Below are positions 47,462-56,383 of a stretch of 64,000 bases of DNA, piece by piece. The DNA is from Roseovarius nubinhibens ISM. Lineage in GTDB: Bacteria > Pseudomonadota > Alphaproteobacteria > Rhodobacterales > Rhodobacteraceae. Both the position numbers and the translations under genes were made by a program. The notes under the pieces are model-generated. The model worked only from the letters and a program-made list of their open reading frames with translations, had not been told where the DNA came from and searched no databases. Numbering within the stretch: position 1 is the first letter of the stretch; every line of letters begins with the position of its first letter. Location of the stretch: contig NZ_CH724156.1 in the NCBI RefSeq assembly GCF_000152625.1, forward strand, positions 1,833,257 through 1,897,256, given 5' to 3'.

Positions 47462-49909
47462 ATGTCCCTTCCGACCCAAGCGCGAGTTGTCATCATTGGC
47501 GGCGGTGTCGTCGGCTGTTCCGTGGCCTATCACCTGGCCAAGCTCGGCTGGAAAGATGTGGTGCTCTTGGAGCGCAAGCAGCTCACCTCGGGCACCACAT
47601 GGCATGCCGCGGGCCTGATCGGCCAGCTGCGCGCCAGCCAGAACATGACCAAGCTCGCCCGCTATTCCGCCGAGCTCTACAAAGGCCTCGAGGCCGAAAC
47701 CGGCGTGGCCACCGGGCTGCGTCAGGGCGGGTCGGTGTCGGCGGCGCTGACCAATGAGCGTCTCGAAGAGCTCTATCGTCAGGCGGCGATGGCGCGGGCC
47801 TTTGGCGTGCCGGTCGAAGAGCTGAGCCCCAAGGAAGTCAAAGAGAAATACGAGCATATCAACCTCGATGGCGTCACCGGCGGCGTCTGGCTGCCGACCG
47901 ACGGGCAGGCCGATCCGGCCAATATCGCGCTGGCGCTGGCCAAGGGCGCGCGGCAGAACGGCGCGCTGGTCAAGGAGCGGATCAAGGTCACCGGGATCAA
48001 GCGCAAGGACCGCCGCGTCACCGGTGTCGACTGGGCCGCCGATGATGGCAGCGAGCAGGGCCATATCGCCTGTGACATGATCGTCAACTGTGCCGGGATG
48101 TGGGGGCATGAGGTGGGCCGGATGGCGGGCGTCAACGTGCCGCTGCATGCCTGCGAGCATTTCTACATCGTCACCGAAGGCATCAGCGGGCTGAGCCAGA
48201 TGCCGGTGCTGCGGGTGCCGGATGAATGCGCCTATTACAAGGAAGACGCGGGCAAGATCCTGCTCGGCGCGTTCGAGCCGCATTCGAAGCCCTGGGGCAT
48301 GAACGGCATCCCCGAGAACTTCGAATTCGACCAGCTGCCCGAGGATTTCGACCATTTCGAGCCGATCCTTGAGGCCGCCTGCAACCGGATGCCGCTTCTG
48401 GCCGAGGCGGGGATTCACACCTTCTTTAACGGGCCCGAGAGCTTTACCCCCGATGACGCCTATCACCTCGGCCTCGCGCCCGAGATGGACAACGTCTGGG
48501 TCGCGGCCGGGTTCAACTCGATCGGGATCCAGTCGGCGGGCGGTGCGGGTCATGCGCTGTCGCAATGGATGGACAGCGGCGAGAAGCCCTTTGATCTTGG
48601 CGATGTGGACATCAGCCGGATGCAGCCCTTCCAGGGCAACAAGCATTACCTCTTTGAGCGGTCCAAGGAAACGCTCGGCCTGCTCTATGCCGATCACTTC
48701 CCCTATCTGCAAAAGCGCACGGCGCGGGGCATCCGCCGCACGCCCTTCCATCACCACCTTCTCGAAAAGGGCGCGGTGATGGGCGAGATTGCCGGCTGGG
48801 AACGGGCCAACTGGTTCGCCAATGAGGGCCAGGAGCGCGAATATCAGTATAGCTGGAAGCGCCAGAACTGGTTCGAGAATGCCCGCGCCGAACATATGGC
48901 GATCCGCGAGGGCGTCGGCATGTATGACATGTCGAGCTTTGGCAAGATCCGCGTCGAGGGGCCGGATGCCGAAGCCTTCCTCAACTATGTCGGCGGCGGC
49001 GATTATTCGGTGCCGGTGGGCAAGATCGTCTATACCCAGTTCCTCAACTCGCGTGGCGGCATCGAGGCCGATGTCACCGTGACCCGGATGAGCGAAACCG
49101 CCTATCTCGTGGTGACCCCGGCGGCGACCCGTCTGGCGGATCAGACCTGGATGGAACGCCACAAGGGCAATTTCAACGTGGTGATCACCGATGTGACCCC
49201 GGGCGAAGGCGTGCTGGCCGTGATGGGCCCCAAGGCGCGCGACGTGCTGCAGGCGGTGAGTCCCAATGATTTCTCCAACGAGGTGAACCCGTTCGGCACG
49301 GCGCAGGAGATCGAGCTTGGCATGGGTCTCGCCCGGGTGCATCGGGTGACCTATGTCGGCGAGCTTGGCTGGGAAATCTATGTCAGCGCCGATATGGCGG
49401 GCCATGCCTTTGAGACGCTCTATGAGGCGGGGCAGGCGCATGGGCTCAAGCTCTGCGGGATGCATATGATGGACAGCTGCCGCATCGAGAAGGGCTTTCG
49501 CCACTTTGGCCATGACATCACGGCCGAGGATCATGTGCTCGAGGCGGGGCTTGGCTTTGCGGTGAAGACCGCCAAGCCCGAGTTCATCGGCCGTGACGCG
49601 GTGCTGCGCAAGAAGGACGAGGGGCTCGCCGCGCGGATGGTGCAGTTCAAGCTCACCGATCCCGAGCCGCTGCTCTATCACAACGAGCCGGTGATCCGCG
49701 ATGGCGAGATCGTGGGCTATCTCAGCTCGGGCAGCTATGGCCATGCGCTGGGCGGCGCGATGGGCCTGGGCTATGTGCCGTGCAAGGGCGAGAGCGCGGC
49801 GGATGTGCTCGCCTCGACCTATGAGATCGACGTGGCGGGGACGCGGGTGCGCGCCGAAGCCTCGCTCAAGCCGATGTATGACCCAAAAGGCGAACGCGCC
49901 AAGGCGTGA
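47462..49909 (+). CDS. FAD-dependent dehydrogenase with GcvT domain (dimethylglycine/sarcosine dehydrogenase type)
   Basis: 815-aa two-domain demethylase. The N-terminal DAO-type FAD domain starts ARVVIIGGGVVGCSVAYHLAKLG and carries TTWHAAGLIGQLR, whose His is the covalent FAD attachment site in rat dimethylglycine dehydrogenase. The C-terminal half is a GcvT-like tetrahydrofolate-binding domain (IREGVGMYDMSSFGKIRVEGPDAEAFLNYV; ELGWEIYVSADMAGHAFETLYEAG). It would oxidise an N-methyl group and hand formaldehyde to folate. AGGAG six bases upstream supports ATG 47462. Substrate (dimethylglycine, sarcosine or other) is not resolvable by eye. Confidence 0.92.
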   Translation: MSLPTQARVVIIGGGVVGCSVAYHLAKLGWKDVVLLERKQLTSGTTWHAAGLIGQLRASQNMTKLARYSAELYKGLEAETGVATGLRQGGSVSAALTNERLEELYRQAAMARAFGVPVEELSPKEVKEKYEHINLDGVTGGVWLPTDGQADPANIALALAKGARQNGALVKERIKVTGIKRKDRRVTGVDWAADDGSEQGHIACDMIVNCAGMWGHEVGRMAGVNVPLHACEHFYIVTEGISGLSQMPVLRVPDECAYYKEDAGKILLGAFEPHSKPWGMNGIPENFEFDQLPEDFDHFEPILEAACNRMPLLAEAGIHTFFNGPESFTPDDAYHLGLAPEMDNVWVAAGFNSIGIQSAGGAGHALSQWMDSGEKPFDLGDVDISRMQPFQGNKHYLFERSKETLGLLYADHFPYLQKRTARGIRRTPFHHHLLEKGAVMGEIAGWERANWFANEGQEREYQYSWKRQNWFENARAEHMAIREGVGMYDMSSFGKIRVEGPDAEAFLNYVGGGDYSVPVGKIVYTQFLNSRGGIEADVTVTRMSETAYLVVTPAATRLADQTWMERHKGNFNVVITDVTPGEGVLAVMGPKARDVLQAVSPNDFSNEVNPFGTAQEIELGMGLARVHRVTYVGELGWEIYVSADMAGHAFETLYEAGQAHGLKLCGMHMMDSCRIEKGFRHFGHDITAEDHVLEAGLGFAVKTAKPEFIGRDAVLRKKDEGLAARMVQFKLTDPEPLLYHNEPVIRDGEIVGYLSSGSYGHALGGAMGLGYVPCKGESAADVLASTYEIDVAGTRVRAEASLKPMYDPKGERAKA

Positions 49910-49935
49910 GGCTCTGACAGGTTGGAACGTGCGCG

Positions 49936-49963
49936 AAGGCCGTCCCGGATCGGGGCGGCCTTT
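49936..49963 (+). terminator. Terminator hairpin after the GcvT-type dehydrogenase
   Basis: A 12-bp stem, AAGGCCGTCCCG with CGGGGCGGCCTT (one G-T pair), loop GAT, followed by T and GGCG. The T-run is short, so termination strength is uncertain. Confidence 0.6.
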
Positions 49964-49998
49964 GGCGTTGGAGCAACTTGTGGCGTTGGATCAACTTG
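49963..49998 (+). repeat. 18-bp tandem direct repeat
   Basis: TGGCGTTGGAGCAACTTG followed at once by TGGCGTTGGATCAACTTG, one mismatch. It sits between two convergent genes, just after the terminator hairpin. Confidence 0.85.
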
Positions 49999-50017
49999 GC
50001 GCGGGTCGGGCCGTGCG

Positions 50018-50371
50018 TCAGTCGGCGGTTTTCTTGACGAATTGCGACTTGAGCCCGATCTGGCCGACGCCGGGGATCTTGCAGTCGATGTCATGATCGC
50101 CGGGGACGAGCCGGATGCCGCGCACCTTGGTGCCGACCTTGATCACCGAGGAGCTTCCCTTGAGCTTGAGATCCTTGATCACGGTGACCGTGTCGCCATC
50201 GGCGAGCGCATTGCCGACGCTGTCGCGGATGATGCCGCCCACGTCCTCAGGGGCAGTGCCGGGGGTCTCGGCGGGCCATTCATGACCGCATTCGGGACAG
50301 ATCAGCAGCGCATCCATCTGATAGCTATAGGCCGAGGCGCATTCGGGGCAGGGGGGCAAGGTGTCGCTCAT
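50018..50371 (-). CDS. PhnA/YjdM-family zinc-ribbon protein
   Basis: 117-aa PhnA-type protein: N-terminal zinc ribbon CPECASAYSYQMDALLICPECGHEW (shown in parts; four Cys in two CxxC pairs) and the C-terminal PhnA domain VGNALADGDTVTVIKDLKLKGSS with VKVGTKVRGIRLVPGDHDIDCK. Despite the historic name, a role in phosphonate use is not established for this family. ATG 50371 is preferred to the TTG two codons upstream. It converges on the dehydrogenase gene. Confidence 0.9.
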   Translation of the reverse strand: MSDTLPPCPECASAYSYQMDALLICPECGHEWPAETPGTAPEDVGGIIRDSVGNALADGDTVTVIKDLKLKGSSSVIKVGTKVRGIRLVPGDHDIDCKIPGVGQIGLKSQFVKKTAD

Positions 50372-50487
50372 GCCCAAGCCTATAGCGGGCGTGGTAGCGG
50401 CTGGCTAGGGGCGGGGGAGCGGTGGGTGAGCGGCCGGTGAGCGGTGGGGCGGCCCCATCCATCTGGCATCGCGGCGGGCAATCCTGT

Positions 50488-51156
50488 ATGGCGCGGGCCA
50501 TGGTCCAGACTTTCGATGCATATGATCCCCCGCAAGACCCGCTCGAGGTGATCCATGAGGATCACGAGATGCTGGTGGTGAACAAGCCCTCGGGCCTCTT
50601 GTCGGTGCCGGGCAAGGGCGAGCATCTGGCCGATTGCCTCTTGGCGCGGATCGAGGCGGCCTATCCCACCGCGCTCTTGGTGCATCGGCTCGACCGGGAT
50701 ACGTCCGGGGTCATGGTCTTTGCGCTGACGCCCCATGCCCAGCGGCATATGTCGAAGCAATTCGAGAAGCGCATCCCGAAAAAGACCTATGTGGCGCGGG
50801 TCGAGGGCCATCTCGAGCCCAAGACCGGGGTGGTCGATCTGCCGCTTATCGTGGATTGGCCGAACCGGCCGCTGCAGAAGGTCTGCCACGAGACGGGGCG
50901 GGCGGCGCTCACTGAATACCGGGTGCTCAAGGCGCGGGATGGCGAGAGCCGGGTGCGGCTGTCGCCCAAGACCGGGCGGTCGCATCAGCTTCGGGTGCAT
51001 ATGCTGGCGTTGGGGCATGTGATCCTTGGCGATCCTCTCTATGCCACGGGGGCGGCGGCAGAGCATCCGCGGCTCATGCTGCATTCGGAGGAATTGCGCA
51101 TCCGGCATCCCGATGGCGGGCAGGGCATGCAGTTCCGCGCCAAGGCGCCGTTCTAG
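50488..51156 (+). CDS. rluA: RluA-family pseudouridine synthase
   Basis: 222-aa pseudouridine synthase. The catalytic Asp69 lies in HRLDRDTSG; KTYVARVEG, GRSHQLRVHMLALGHVILGDPLY and the C-terminal LMLHSEEL match RluA, which modifies 23S rRNA and some tRNAs in E. coli (219 aa). ATG 50488 was taken; 50500 is an alternative four codons in. It shares its stop with the convergent kinase-like gene through the palindrome CTAG. The gene symbol is by best resemblance in size and motifs. Confidence 0.82.
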   Translation: MARAMVQTFDAYDPPQDPLEVIHEDHEMLVVNKPSGLLSVPGKGEHLADCLLARIEAAYPTALLVHRLDRDTSGVMVFALTPHAQRHMSKQFEKRIPKKTYVARVEGHLEPKTGVVDLPLIVDWPNRPLQKVCHETGRAALTEYRVLKARDGESRVRLSPKTGRSHQLRVHMLALGHVILGDPLYATGAAAEHPRLMLHSEELRIRHPDGGQGMQFRAKAPF

Positions 51157-52202
51157 CGGCGCAGCACCCGGTCGGTGAGGTTGAGCCGCTGGGCGACGAT
51201 GGGCGCGATGGTCTCGGCCAGGGCGGGATCGGCGGCGGTCAGCTCGGCCAGCTCATCGAGCCGGTTGGCGGCGATCAGCGACAGCGCATCCATCCGCGGG
51301 CTGCCATCGGCATGGCGGGGTAGGGCGGCGACGGGCTGGATCAGCTCGGGGCGCGGCTCGGGCGTCAGGGCGGCGAGGGCTGTGGCATCGAGATCGGTTT
51401 CCACGAACGCATAGAGCCCGACACCATGGGCCGGCAGCGCATAGGTGGCGAGCGCCAGATCGCGGATCTGGTCATGGGCCAGAAGGGCGCGGCGCAGCGT
51501 GGGGCCGTCGCGCTCGATCCGGTCTTCGGTGCCTTCGCCATCGGACCAGTTCATCAGCCGCCGCGTGATGAAATTATAGGCCCGCTTGCCGGTGGCCATC
51601 CAGATCCGCGCGGGCAGCGCCTTTTGCGCCAGCATCCGGTGTTCCGAAGGGGTCAGCAGATCGGGCGCATAGGCGCGTTTCTGTTTCAACAGGTGGCGCA
51701 GGTCCTCGCGGGCCATGACGCGGAAGAGCTGGCCGCGGCGGCGATGCACCGAGGCGAGCTGAAAATCGATGACGGCGGCGCGGCCCTCGGGGGTGCGCAG
51801 CCAGTTCTGCGGCTTGGCGATGTCATTATGGGTGACACCGGCGCGGCGCATCTCGCGCAGGAGCCGTTTGGCGTCGCGATACCAGGCGGCATCGGCGGGC
51901 TTGGCCAGTTGCAGCGGCGTGCCGCGTGTCCAGCTGCGCAAGAGCCCGGTGCGGTCGGCGCGCACCAGCATCGGGCAGCCTTCGATCCCCTGCACCGCCT
52001 TGAGCGCGCGGATTTCCTTGCGCGCGAGCGCCCAGGCGATGGGGCGGGCATAGGCCGGCACCCCGTCGAGCTTGCGCAGCACCACCGGGAAATCGGGCAC
52101 GCCCTCGAGCTCGCCCGAGATGGTTTCGGAAAAGATGTCGCGCTTGTGCACGGTGTCGGGCAGGAAGGGCGCCTGCGCCATGTCGGGGGTGATCCGGGTC
52201 AT
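51153..52202 (-). CDS. Kinase-like protein with C-terminal region resembling an acyl-CoA synthetase subdomain
   Basis: 349-aa protein. Residues about 20-190 form a small protein-kinase-like domain: ALARKEIRALKAV, the catalytic loop His125-N-Asp127 ... Asn133 and the DFG-position Asp146-F-Q, without a clear glycine-rich loop. Residues about 230-320 resemble the mobile C-terminal subdomain of ANL (AMP-binding) enzymes: HDQIRDLALATYALPAHGVGLYAFVE, then RPELIQPVAALPRHADGSPR, where the usual catalytic Lys of the GK motif is replaced by Ser. The fused layout is unusual. Function unknown; kinase activity is plausible because HxD, N and D are kept. Confidence 0.7.
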   Translation of the reverse strand: MTRITPDMAQAPFLPDTVHKRDIFSETISGELEGVPDFPVVLRKLDGVPAYARPIAWALARKEIRALKAVQGIEGCPMLVRADRTGLLRSWTRGTPLQLAKPADAAWYRDAKRLLREMRRAGVTHNDIAKPQNWLRTPEGRAAVIDFQLASVHRRRGQLFRVMAREDLRHLLKQKRAYAPDLLTPSEHRMLAQKALPARIWMATGKRAYNFITRRLMNWSDGEGTEDRIERDGPTLRRALLAHDQIRDLALATYALPAHGVGLYAFVETDLDATALAALTPEPRPELIQPVAALPRHADGSPRMDALSLIAANRLDELAELTAADPALAETIAPIVAQRLNLTDRVLRR

Positions 52203-52283
52203 GGCCCGTCTCTTAGCCGCAAAGCGGGGGCTGGGGAAGATGTGCCGTGGCGGGCGGCATCGCTTGGGGCCTCGGGGGGATTT

Positions 52284-52306
52284 GGGTATTTGGACCCAGA
52301 AAGAGG
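52284..52306 (+). repeat. GGGTATTT/CCAGAAAGAGG box, single copy
   Basis: GGGTATTTGGACCCAGAAAG followed by AGG, preceded by GGGGGGATTT. It lies between the GT11 gene and the kinase-like gene. Same family as the four copies at 14704-15291. Confidence 0.75.
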
Positions 52307-52314
52307 CCAGGAGC

Positions 52315-53190
52315 TCAGAGCCTGTGCCACTGTTCGGGGATCAGGTCGGGATTGTGCAGCGCCTGGGTGGCGAACCAGTTGCGCGGCGCGACCACCAGTT
52401 TGTCGGGGTCGGGGTTGAGCCAGGCCCCCCACCAGGAGAAGGTCGAATTGGCGATGACGTGATGGGCGCAGCGCGCCATCAGCGCCATGTCGAAATGGCC
52501 GGTGGCCTCGTCATTGAGATCGACGATGACCTGATCCTGACCGAGATCGAGATTGTCGCGCGCCCAGGCCGGATCATTGGAAAAGATGAAACAGGTGAGC
52601 GGCTTGCCGAGCGTGGTGGCGAGGTGATCGGCGGCGGCGCGGTAGTAATCGGGGGTGCAGGCGGCATAGGCGCCCGCCGCTATATAATCGCCGCGCCGGA
52701 CATGGAAGGAGACCGGGCAGGGGGCGGCGTCGATCTGCGCCGCCATGGCGGCATTGGGCGCGTCGAGCGCTGTCGTCAGTGTCAGATCGCGGCGCAGGGC
52801 GTCGGTGTCGGGGCCGAAATACTGTTCGGACTGCCAATAGCCATGCAGATAGGTGCCGCGCGGCAGGTTGAAGAATTCCGGGTCGACCCCGAGCCCGCGT
52901 TCGCGGTGAAAGCGCGGGCTGCGGCCAAATTTGCGCCAGAGCGCATAGCGCAGGGGCCCGTCGGATTTCGCCGGCGGCAGGGCCACGTCGCGGCGCAGCC
53001 GGGCCTTGGCGAAATGGGTGAAACAATCGCCCCGGTCGCGGCTTCCGGCCACATAGCGCGCGTCGATCATCAGGTCGCAGCCGAGCCGGTCGGCGAGCGC
53101 CCGGCCTGCGGCATATTGAAAGAGCTGATTGCCCGCGCCGCCGAAGAGCCGGGAGGTGATCACCTGCGAGGGGGGCGGTGTGTCAGTCAT
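52315..53190 (-). CDS. GT11 alpha-1,2-fucosyltransferase-like protein
   Basis: 291-aa glycosyltransferase of family GT11. FGGAGNQLFQYAAGRALA at 16-33 and the GT11 hallmark HVRRGDYI at 163-170 are clear, with YYRAAADHL and ANSTFSWWGAWLN downstream. GT11 enzymes add fucose or a related sugar from the GDP-linked donor to surface glycans. The start at 53190 (MTDTPPPSQV) overlaps the upstream GT25 gene by 8 bp; the two form a small LPS-decoration operon. GC is like the backbone, unlike the 38-46 kb island. Confidence 0.88.
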   Translation of the reverse strand: MTDTPPPSQVITSRLFGGAGNQLFQYAAGRALADRLGCDLMIDARYVAGSRDRGDCFTHFAKARLRRDVALPPAKSDGPLRYALWRKFGRSPRFHRERGLGVDPEFFNLPRGTYLHGYWQSEQYFGPDTDALRRDLTLTTALDAPNAAMAAQIDAAPCPVSFHVRRGDYIAAGAYAACTPDYYRAAADHLATTLGKPLTCFIFSNDPAWARDNLDLGQDQVIVDLNDEATGHFDMALMARCAHHVIANSTFSWWGAWLNPDPDKLVVAPRNWFATQALHNPDLIPEQWHRL

Positions 53191-53935
53191 GCGAAGCATC
53201 CGGGGCGGCAGAGCTGGCCGAGGCGTGGCGCACGGCGCGGCGGTAGCGCCCCCGCAGCCATTCGCGGCGCAGCTTTTCAAGGACGGGTTTGCGGGCGCTC
53301 TGGATGGTCGAGCCTTCGAGCTGATCGGCGATCTCGGAAATGCCCGAGGGCAGAATCATCGCCGGGCGCAGCCCGGTCTGCCAATGGCTCTGGACAAAGG
53401 TATCGACGGGGCGGTCAAAGCGGTCGGAGGCGGCGAGCAGCTGCTCGGCGCTGGCGCGGGTGACGAGCTGGGCCGTGGTGCGCAGGCCGGCCATTTGCGG
53501 CAGCAGAAGCTGGCACGCGCCCTGGGTCGCGATGAGCCGGGCCGGGCCCCGGGCCGGGCGGGTCTGAAACTGGATATAGCCGAAACGGTCGAGGTGATCG
53601 CGGCCAAGCGTCAGCGCCTGGGCGAAGTGTTCGGGGTCGAGCCCGGCGTCATCCTCGAGGATCAGCGCGTGATCGAGATCGCGGCGCAGGATCTCGGCCC
53701 AAATCTGCCGGTGCGACAGAAAGCAGCCGATCTCGCCCATGCGCAGCGGGAACGGGTAGCGCGGGGCGAAAAGGCCCGCGTCGACGCGGGCCCTCAATTC
53801 TCGGTCATCCATCGCGGCCCCATCCACCGCCGGCCAGATCTCGGCCGGCAGGCCGCAGCTGTCGCGGAGGCGGTGGGCGTTCTCACGCCGCGCCGAGGCG
53901 CGGGTGAGATGCAGGATGAAGGCGTGGCCGGTCAC
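53183..53935 (-). CDS. Glycosyltransferase family 25 (LPS biosynthesis) protein
   Basis: 250-aa GT25-type glycosyltransferase. Seen: FILHLTRASARRENAHRL at the N-terminus, GEIGCFLSHRQIWAEIL and the metal-binding HALILEDDAGLD, and VDTFVQSHW. It probably transfers a hexose to the lipooligosaccharide core. The start is 6 bp upstream of the aldehyde dehydrogenase stop on the same strand; stop overlaps the GT11 gene start. The basic C-terminus (REWLRGRYRRAVRH) could associate with the membrane. Confidence 0.88.
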   Translation of the reverse strand: MTGHAFILHLTRASARRENAHRLRDSCGLPAEIWPAVDGAAMDDRELRARVDAGLFAPRYPFPLRMGEIGCFLSHRQIWAEILRRDLDHALILEDDAGLDPEHFAQALTLGRDHLDRFGYIQFQTRPARGPARLIATQGACQLLLPQMAGLRTTAQLVTRASAEQLLAASDRFDRPVDTFVQSHWQTGLRPAMILPSGISEIADQLEGSTIQSARKPVLEKLRREWLRGRYRRAVRHASASSAAPDASHD

Positions 53936-53941
53936 CGGGGA

Positions 53942-55384
53942 TCAGGCCTCGTCGGGCCAGCCCGAAACCGCCTTGACCTCGAGGAAATCCTCGAGCCCCC
54001 ATTTGCCGCCTTCGCGCCCGTTGCCCGACTGTTTCATGCCGCCGAAGGGCGAGCCGAGGCCACGGCCCTTGCCGTTCATCTCGACCATGCCCGAGCGCAG
54101 CGCCAGCGCCGCCCGTTTGAGCCGCGCGGGATCTTGCGTCTGGACGTAGTTGGTCAGGCCATAGACCGTGTCATTGGCCATCTCGAGCGCCTGCTCCTCG
54201 TTGTCGAACGCCATGATCGACAGCACCGGGCCAAAGATTTCCTCGCGCGCGATGGTCATGTCCGGGGTGACATCGGCAAAGACCGTGGGCTTGATGAAGA
54301 AGCCACGGTTGAGCCCTTCGGGACGGCCAGTGCCGCCCGCCACGAGCCGCGCGCCTTCGTCGATGCCGGTCTGGATCAGGTCCTGGATCTTGTCGAACTG
54401 GGTCTTGTTGACCACCGGGCCCATATGGTTGCCGGATTGATCAGCGGCGGCCACGGTGACCGATTGGGCCACTTCGGCGGCGGTCTCGACGGCCTTATCA
54501 TAGATCGAACGTTCGACCATCATCCGGGTCGGCGCGTTGCAGGATTGGCCGGTGTTGTTCATGCAATGCAGCACGCCGCGTTTGACGGCCTTGTCATCGG
54601 CATCGGCAAAGATCAGGTTGGCACCCTTGCCGCCGAGCTCGAGGCTCACGCGTTTGAGCGTGTCGGCGGCGGATTTCGAGATCAGCTTGCCGGCGCGCGA
54701 CGAGCCGGTGAAGCTCACCATATCCACATCCGGATGGGCGGTGAGCTGGCTGCCGACGCCCGCGCCATCGCCGTTGACCAGGTTGAAGACACCGGCGGGA
54801 ATGCCCGCCTCATCCACCATTTCGGCAAAGAGCATGGCCGAGAGCGGCGATTCCTCGGAGGGTTTGAGCACCATGGTGCAGCCCGCGATGAGACCGGCGG
54901 CGACCTTGAGCGAGATCTGGTTCATCGGCCAGTTCCAGGGCGTGATCATCGCCGCGACGCCGATCGGTTCATGCACGATACGGTCGTTGGGGGCGTGATC
55001 GCCGAGCGGCGCGACCCAGTGAAACTCGCGGCCCGCCTTGATCAGCGCATCCATGTGCCAGCTGCCGGCGCCGACCTGCTGGGTGCTGGCCATGTCGATG
55101 GGGGCGCCCATCTCGAGGCTGATCGCCTGGGCCATTTCCTCGCCGCGCCGCTTGTAGATGTCGCGCAGTTTCTCGACCTTGGCGATGCGGTCTTCGACCG
55201 GGGTGCTGGCCCAGGCCGGAAAGGCGCGTTTGGCCGCCGCCACGGCGGCGTCGGTGTCGGCCTGATCGCCGAGCGAGATCACCGCGCAGGGCTCTTCGTT
55301 GGAGGGGTTGATCACCTCATGATCGCGGGCTGCTGCCGGTGCCGTCCAGGCCCCGTTGATATAGAATTCTTTCTTCTCGATCAT
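53942..55384 (-). CDS. NAD(P)-dependent aldehyde dehydrogenase
   Basis: 480-aa aldehyde dehydrogenase. The catalytic Cys282 in NTGQSCNAPTRM, the general-base Glu in LELGGKGAN and the coenzyme region ITPWNWPMNQISLKVA and SFTGSSRAGK are intact. The closest-looking classes are general aliphatic/betaine aldehyde-type enzymes; the aldehyde is not deducible. ATG 55384 has GAGGAG seven bases upstream, which places the ATG five codons earlier (55399) inside the Shine-Dalgarno region and rules it out. Confidence 0.92.
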   Translation of the reverse strand: MIEKKEFYINGAWTAPAAARDHEVINPSNEEPCAVISLGDQADTDAAVAAAKRAFPAWASTPVEDRIAKVEKLRDIYKRRGEEMAQAISLEMGAPIDMASTQQVGAGSWHMDALIKAGREFHWVAPLGDHAPNDRIVHEPIGVAAMITPWNWPMNQISLKVAAGLIAGCTMVLKPSEESPLSAMLFAEMVDEAGIPAGVFNLVNGDGAGVGSQLTAHPDVDMVSFTGSSRAGKLISKSAADTLKRVSLELGGKGANLIFADADDKAVKRGVLHCMNNTGQSCNAPTRMMVERSIYDKAVETAAEVAQSVTVAAADQSGNHMGPVVNKTQFDKIQDLIQTGIDEGARLVAGGTGRPEGLNRGFFIKPTVFADVTPDMTIAREEIFGPVLSIMAFDNEEQALEMANDTVYGLTNYVQTQDPARLKRAALALRSGMVEMNGKGRGLGSPFGGMKQSGNGREGGKWGLEDFLEVKAVSGWPDEA

Positions 55385-55549
55385 GCCTTCGCTCCTCATC
55401 TGTCAGACGCGGGCCCGGCCCGCTGGATTCGCGTCACCTTGTCACCGCTGGCGCGGGGCTGCAAGCGCCCTTGGGGGGTGCAAACGGGGTGGCCCTCACC
55501 TATCTAGAGGCGTAAGGCTTGCACGATCTTCAAACGAAGGAGAGTATTC

Positions 55550-56203
55550 ATGGCACTTCGCATCAACGATGAAATTCCCAACCTGAACGTCACCACCGAC
55601 CAGGGCAGCTTTGATCTGCATGATTGGGTCGGCGACAGCTGGGCCATCCTGTTTTCGCACCCCAAGGATTTTACCCCCGTCTGCACCACCGAGTTCGGCG
55701 CGGTCGCCCGGCTCGCGGATGAGTGGGAGAAGCGCGGCACCAAGGTCATCGGCGTGAGCGTCGATGGCGTTGAGGACCACAAGAAATGGAAGGGCGATAT
55801 CGAGAAAGTCTCTGGCGCGGCGGCCGGGTTCCCGATCATCGCCGATGACGGTCTCGAAGTGTCGAAAGCCTTCGACATGCTGCCCGCCGAGGCCTATCTG
55901 CCCGATGGCCGCACGCCCGCCGACAGCGCCACCGTGCGCAGCGTCTTCATCATCGGGCCGGACAAACAGGTCAAGCTGATGATGACCTATCCGATGACCG
56001 TGGGCCGCAACTTTGGCGAGATCGTGCGGGCGCTCGACGCGCTGCAGACCTCGACGGGCAAGGGCGTGGCGACACCGGCGGACTGGACCATGGGCGAAGA
56101 TGTGATCATCCCGCCGTCGGTCAGCGATGCGGATGCCAAGGCCAAGTTCGGCGCGTTCGACGCCGTGCTGCCCTATCTGCGCAAGACCAAGATGCCGGGC
56201 TGA
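55550..56203 (+). CDS. 1-Cys peroxiredoxin (Prx6 type)
   Basis: 217-aa peroxiredoxin. The active site Pro38-x3-Thr42-x2-Cys45 (HPKDFTPVC) is intact, VGRNFGEIVRALDALQ and WTMGEDVIIPPSVSDADA match the Prx6/1-Cys subclass, and no resolving cysteine is seen (only Cys45). It reduces peroxides with an external thiol donor. AAGGAGAG precedes the ATG. It is transcribed away from the aldehyde dehydrogenase and followed by a strong hairpin terminator. Confidence 0.95.
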   Translation: MALRINDEIPNLNVTTDQGSFDLHDWVGDSWAILFSHPKDFTPVCTTEFGAVARLADEWEKRGTKVIGVSVDGVEDHKKWKGDIEKVSGAAAGFPIIADDGLEVSKAFDMLPAEAYLPDGRTPADSATVRSVFIIGPDKQVKLMMTYPMTVGRNFGEIVRALDALQTSTGKGVATPADWTMGEDVIIPPSVSDADAKAKFGAFDAVLPYLRKTKMPG

Positions 56204-56269
56204 GCCTGAAGGCCAGATGTTCCGCACCGCGCCGTCTGAGGGGCGGCGCTGACAGAGAATAAAACGCAA

Positions 56270-56307
56270 GCGCCCTCGCAGATATCTGCGGGGGCGCTGG
56301 TGGTTTA
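56270..56307 (+). terminator. Hairpin terminator after peroxiredoxin
   Basis: A 14-bp stem AGCGCCCTCGCAGA with TCTGCGGGGGCGCT (one T-G pair) around a 2-bp centre, then GGTGGTTT. Shares its core with the hairpin after mlaC. Confidence 0.75.
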
Positions 56308-56383
56308 GAGGGGGGCTGTGGGGGGCTTCGGTGTCACTTTGCAAGCTGCACCTTCTGCGTATTACCGACATGTGTTTAGCAGG

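Noticed and set aside
47423..49744. 773-codon open frame on the minus strand
   Set aside because: Antisense of the GcvT-type dehydrogenase; an artefact of high GC at third positions.
53129..55507. 792-codon open frame on the plus strand
   Set aside because: Antisense of the GT25 and aldehyde dehydrogenase genes, both of which have intact motifs and ribosome sites.
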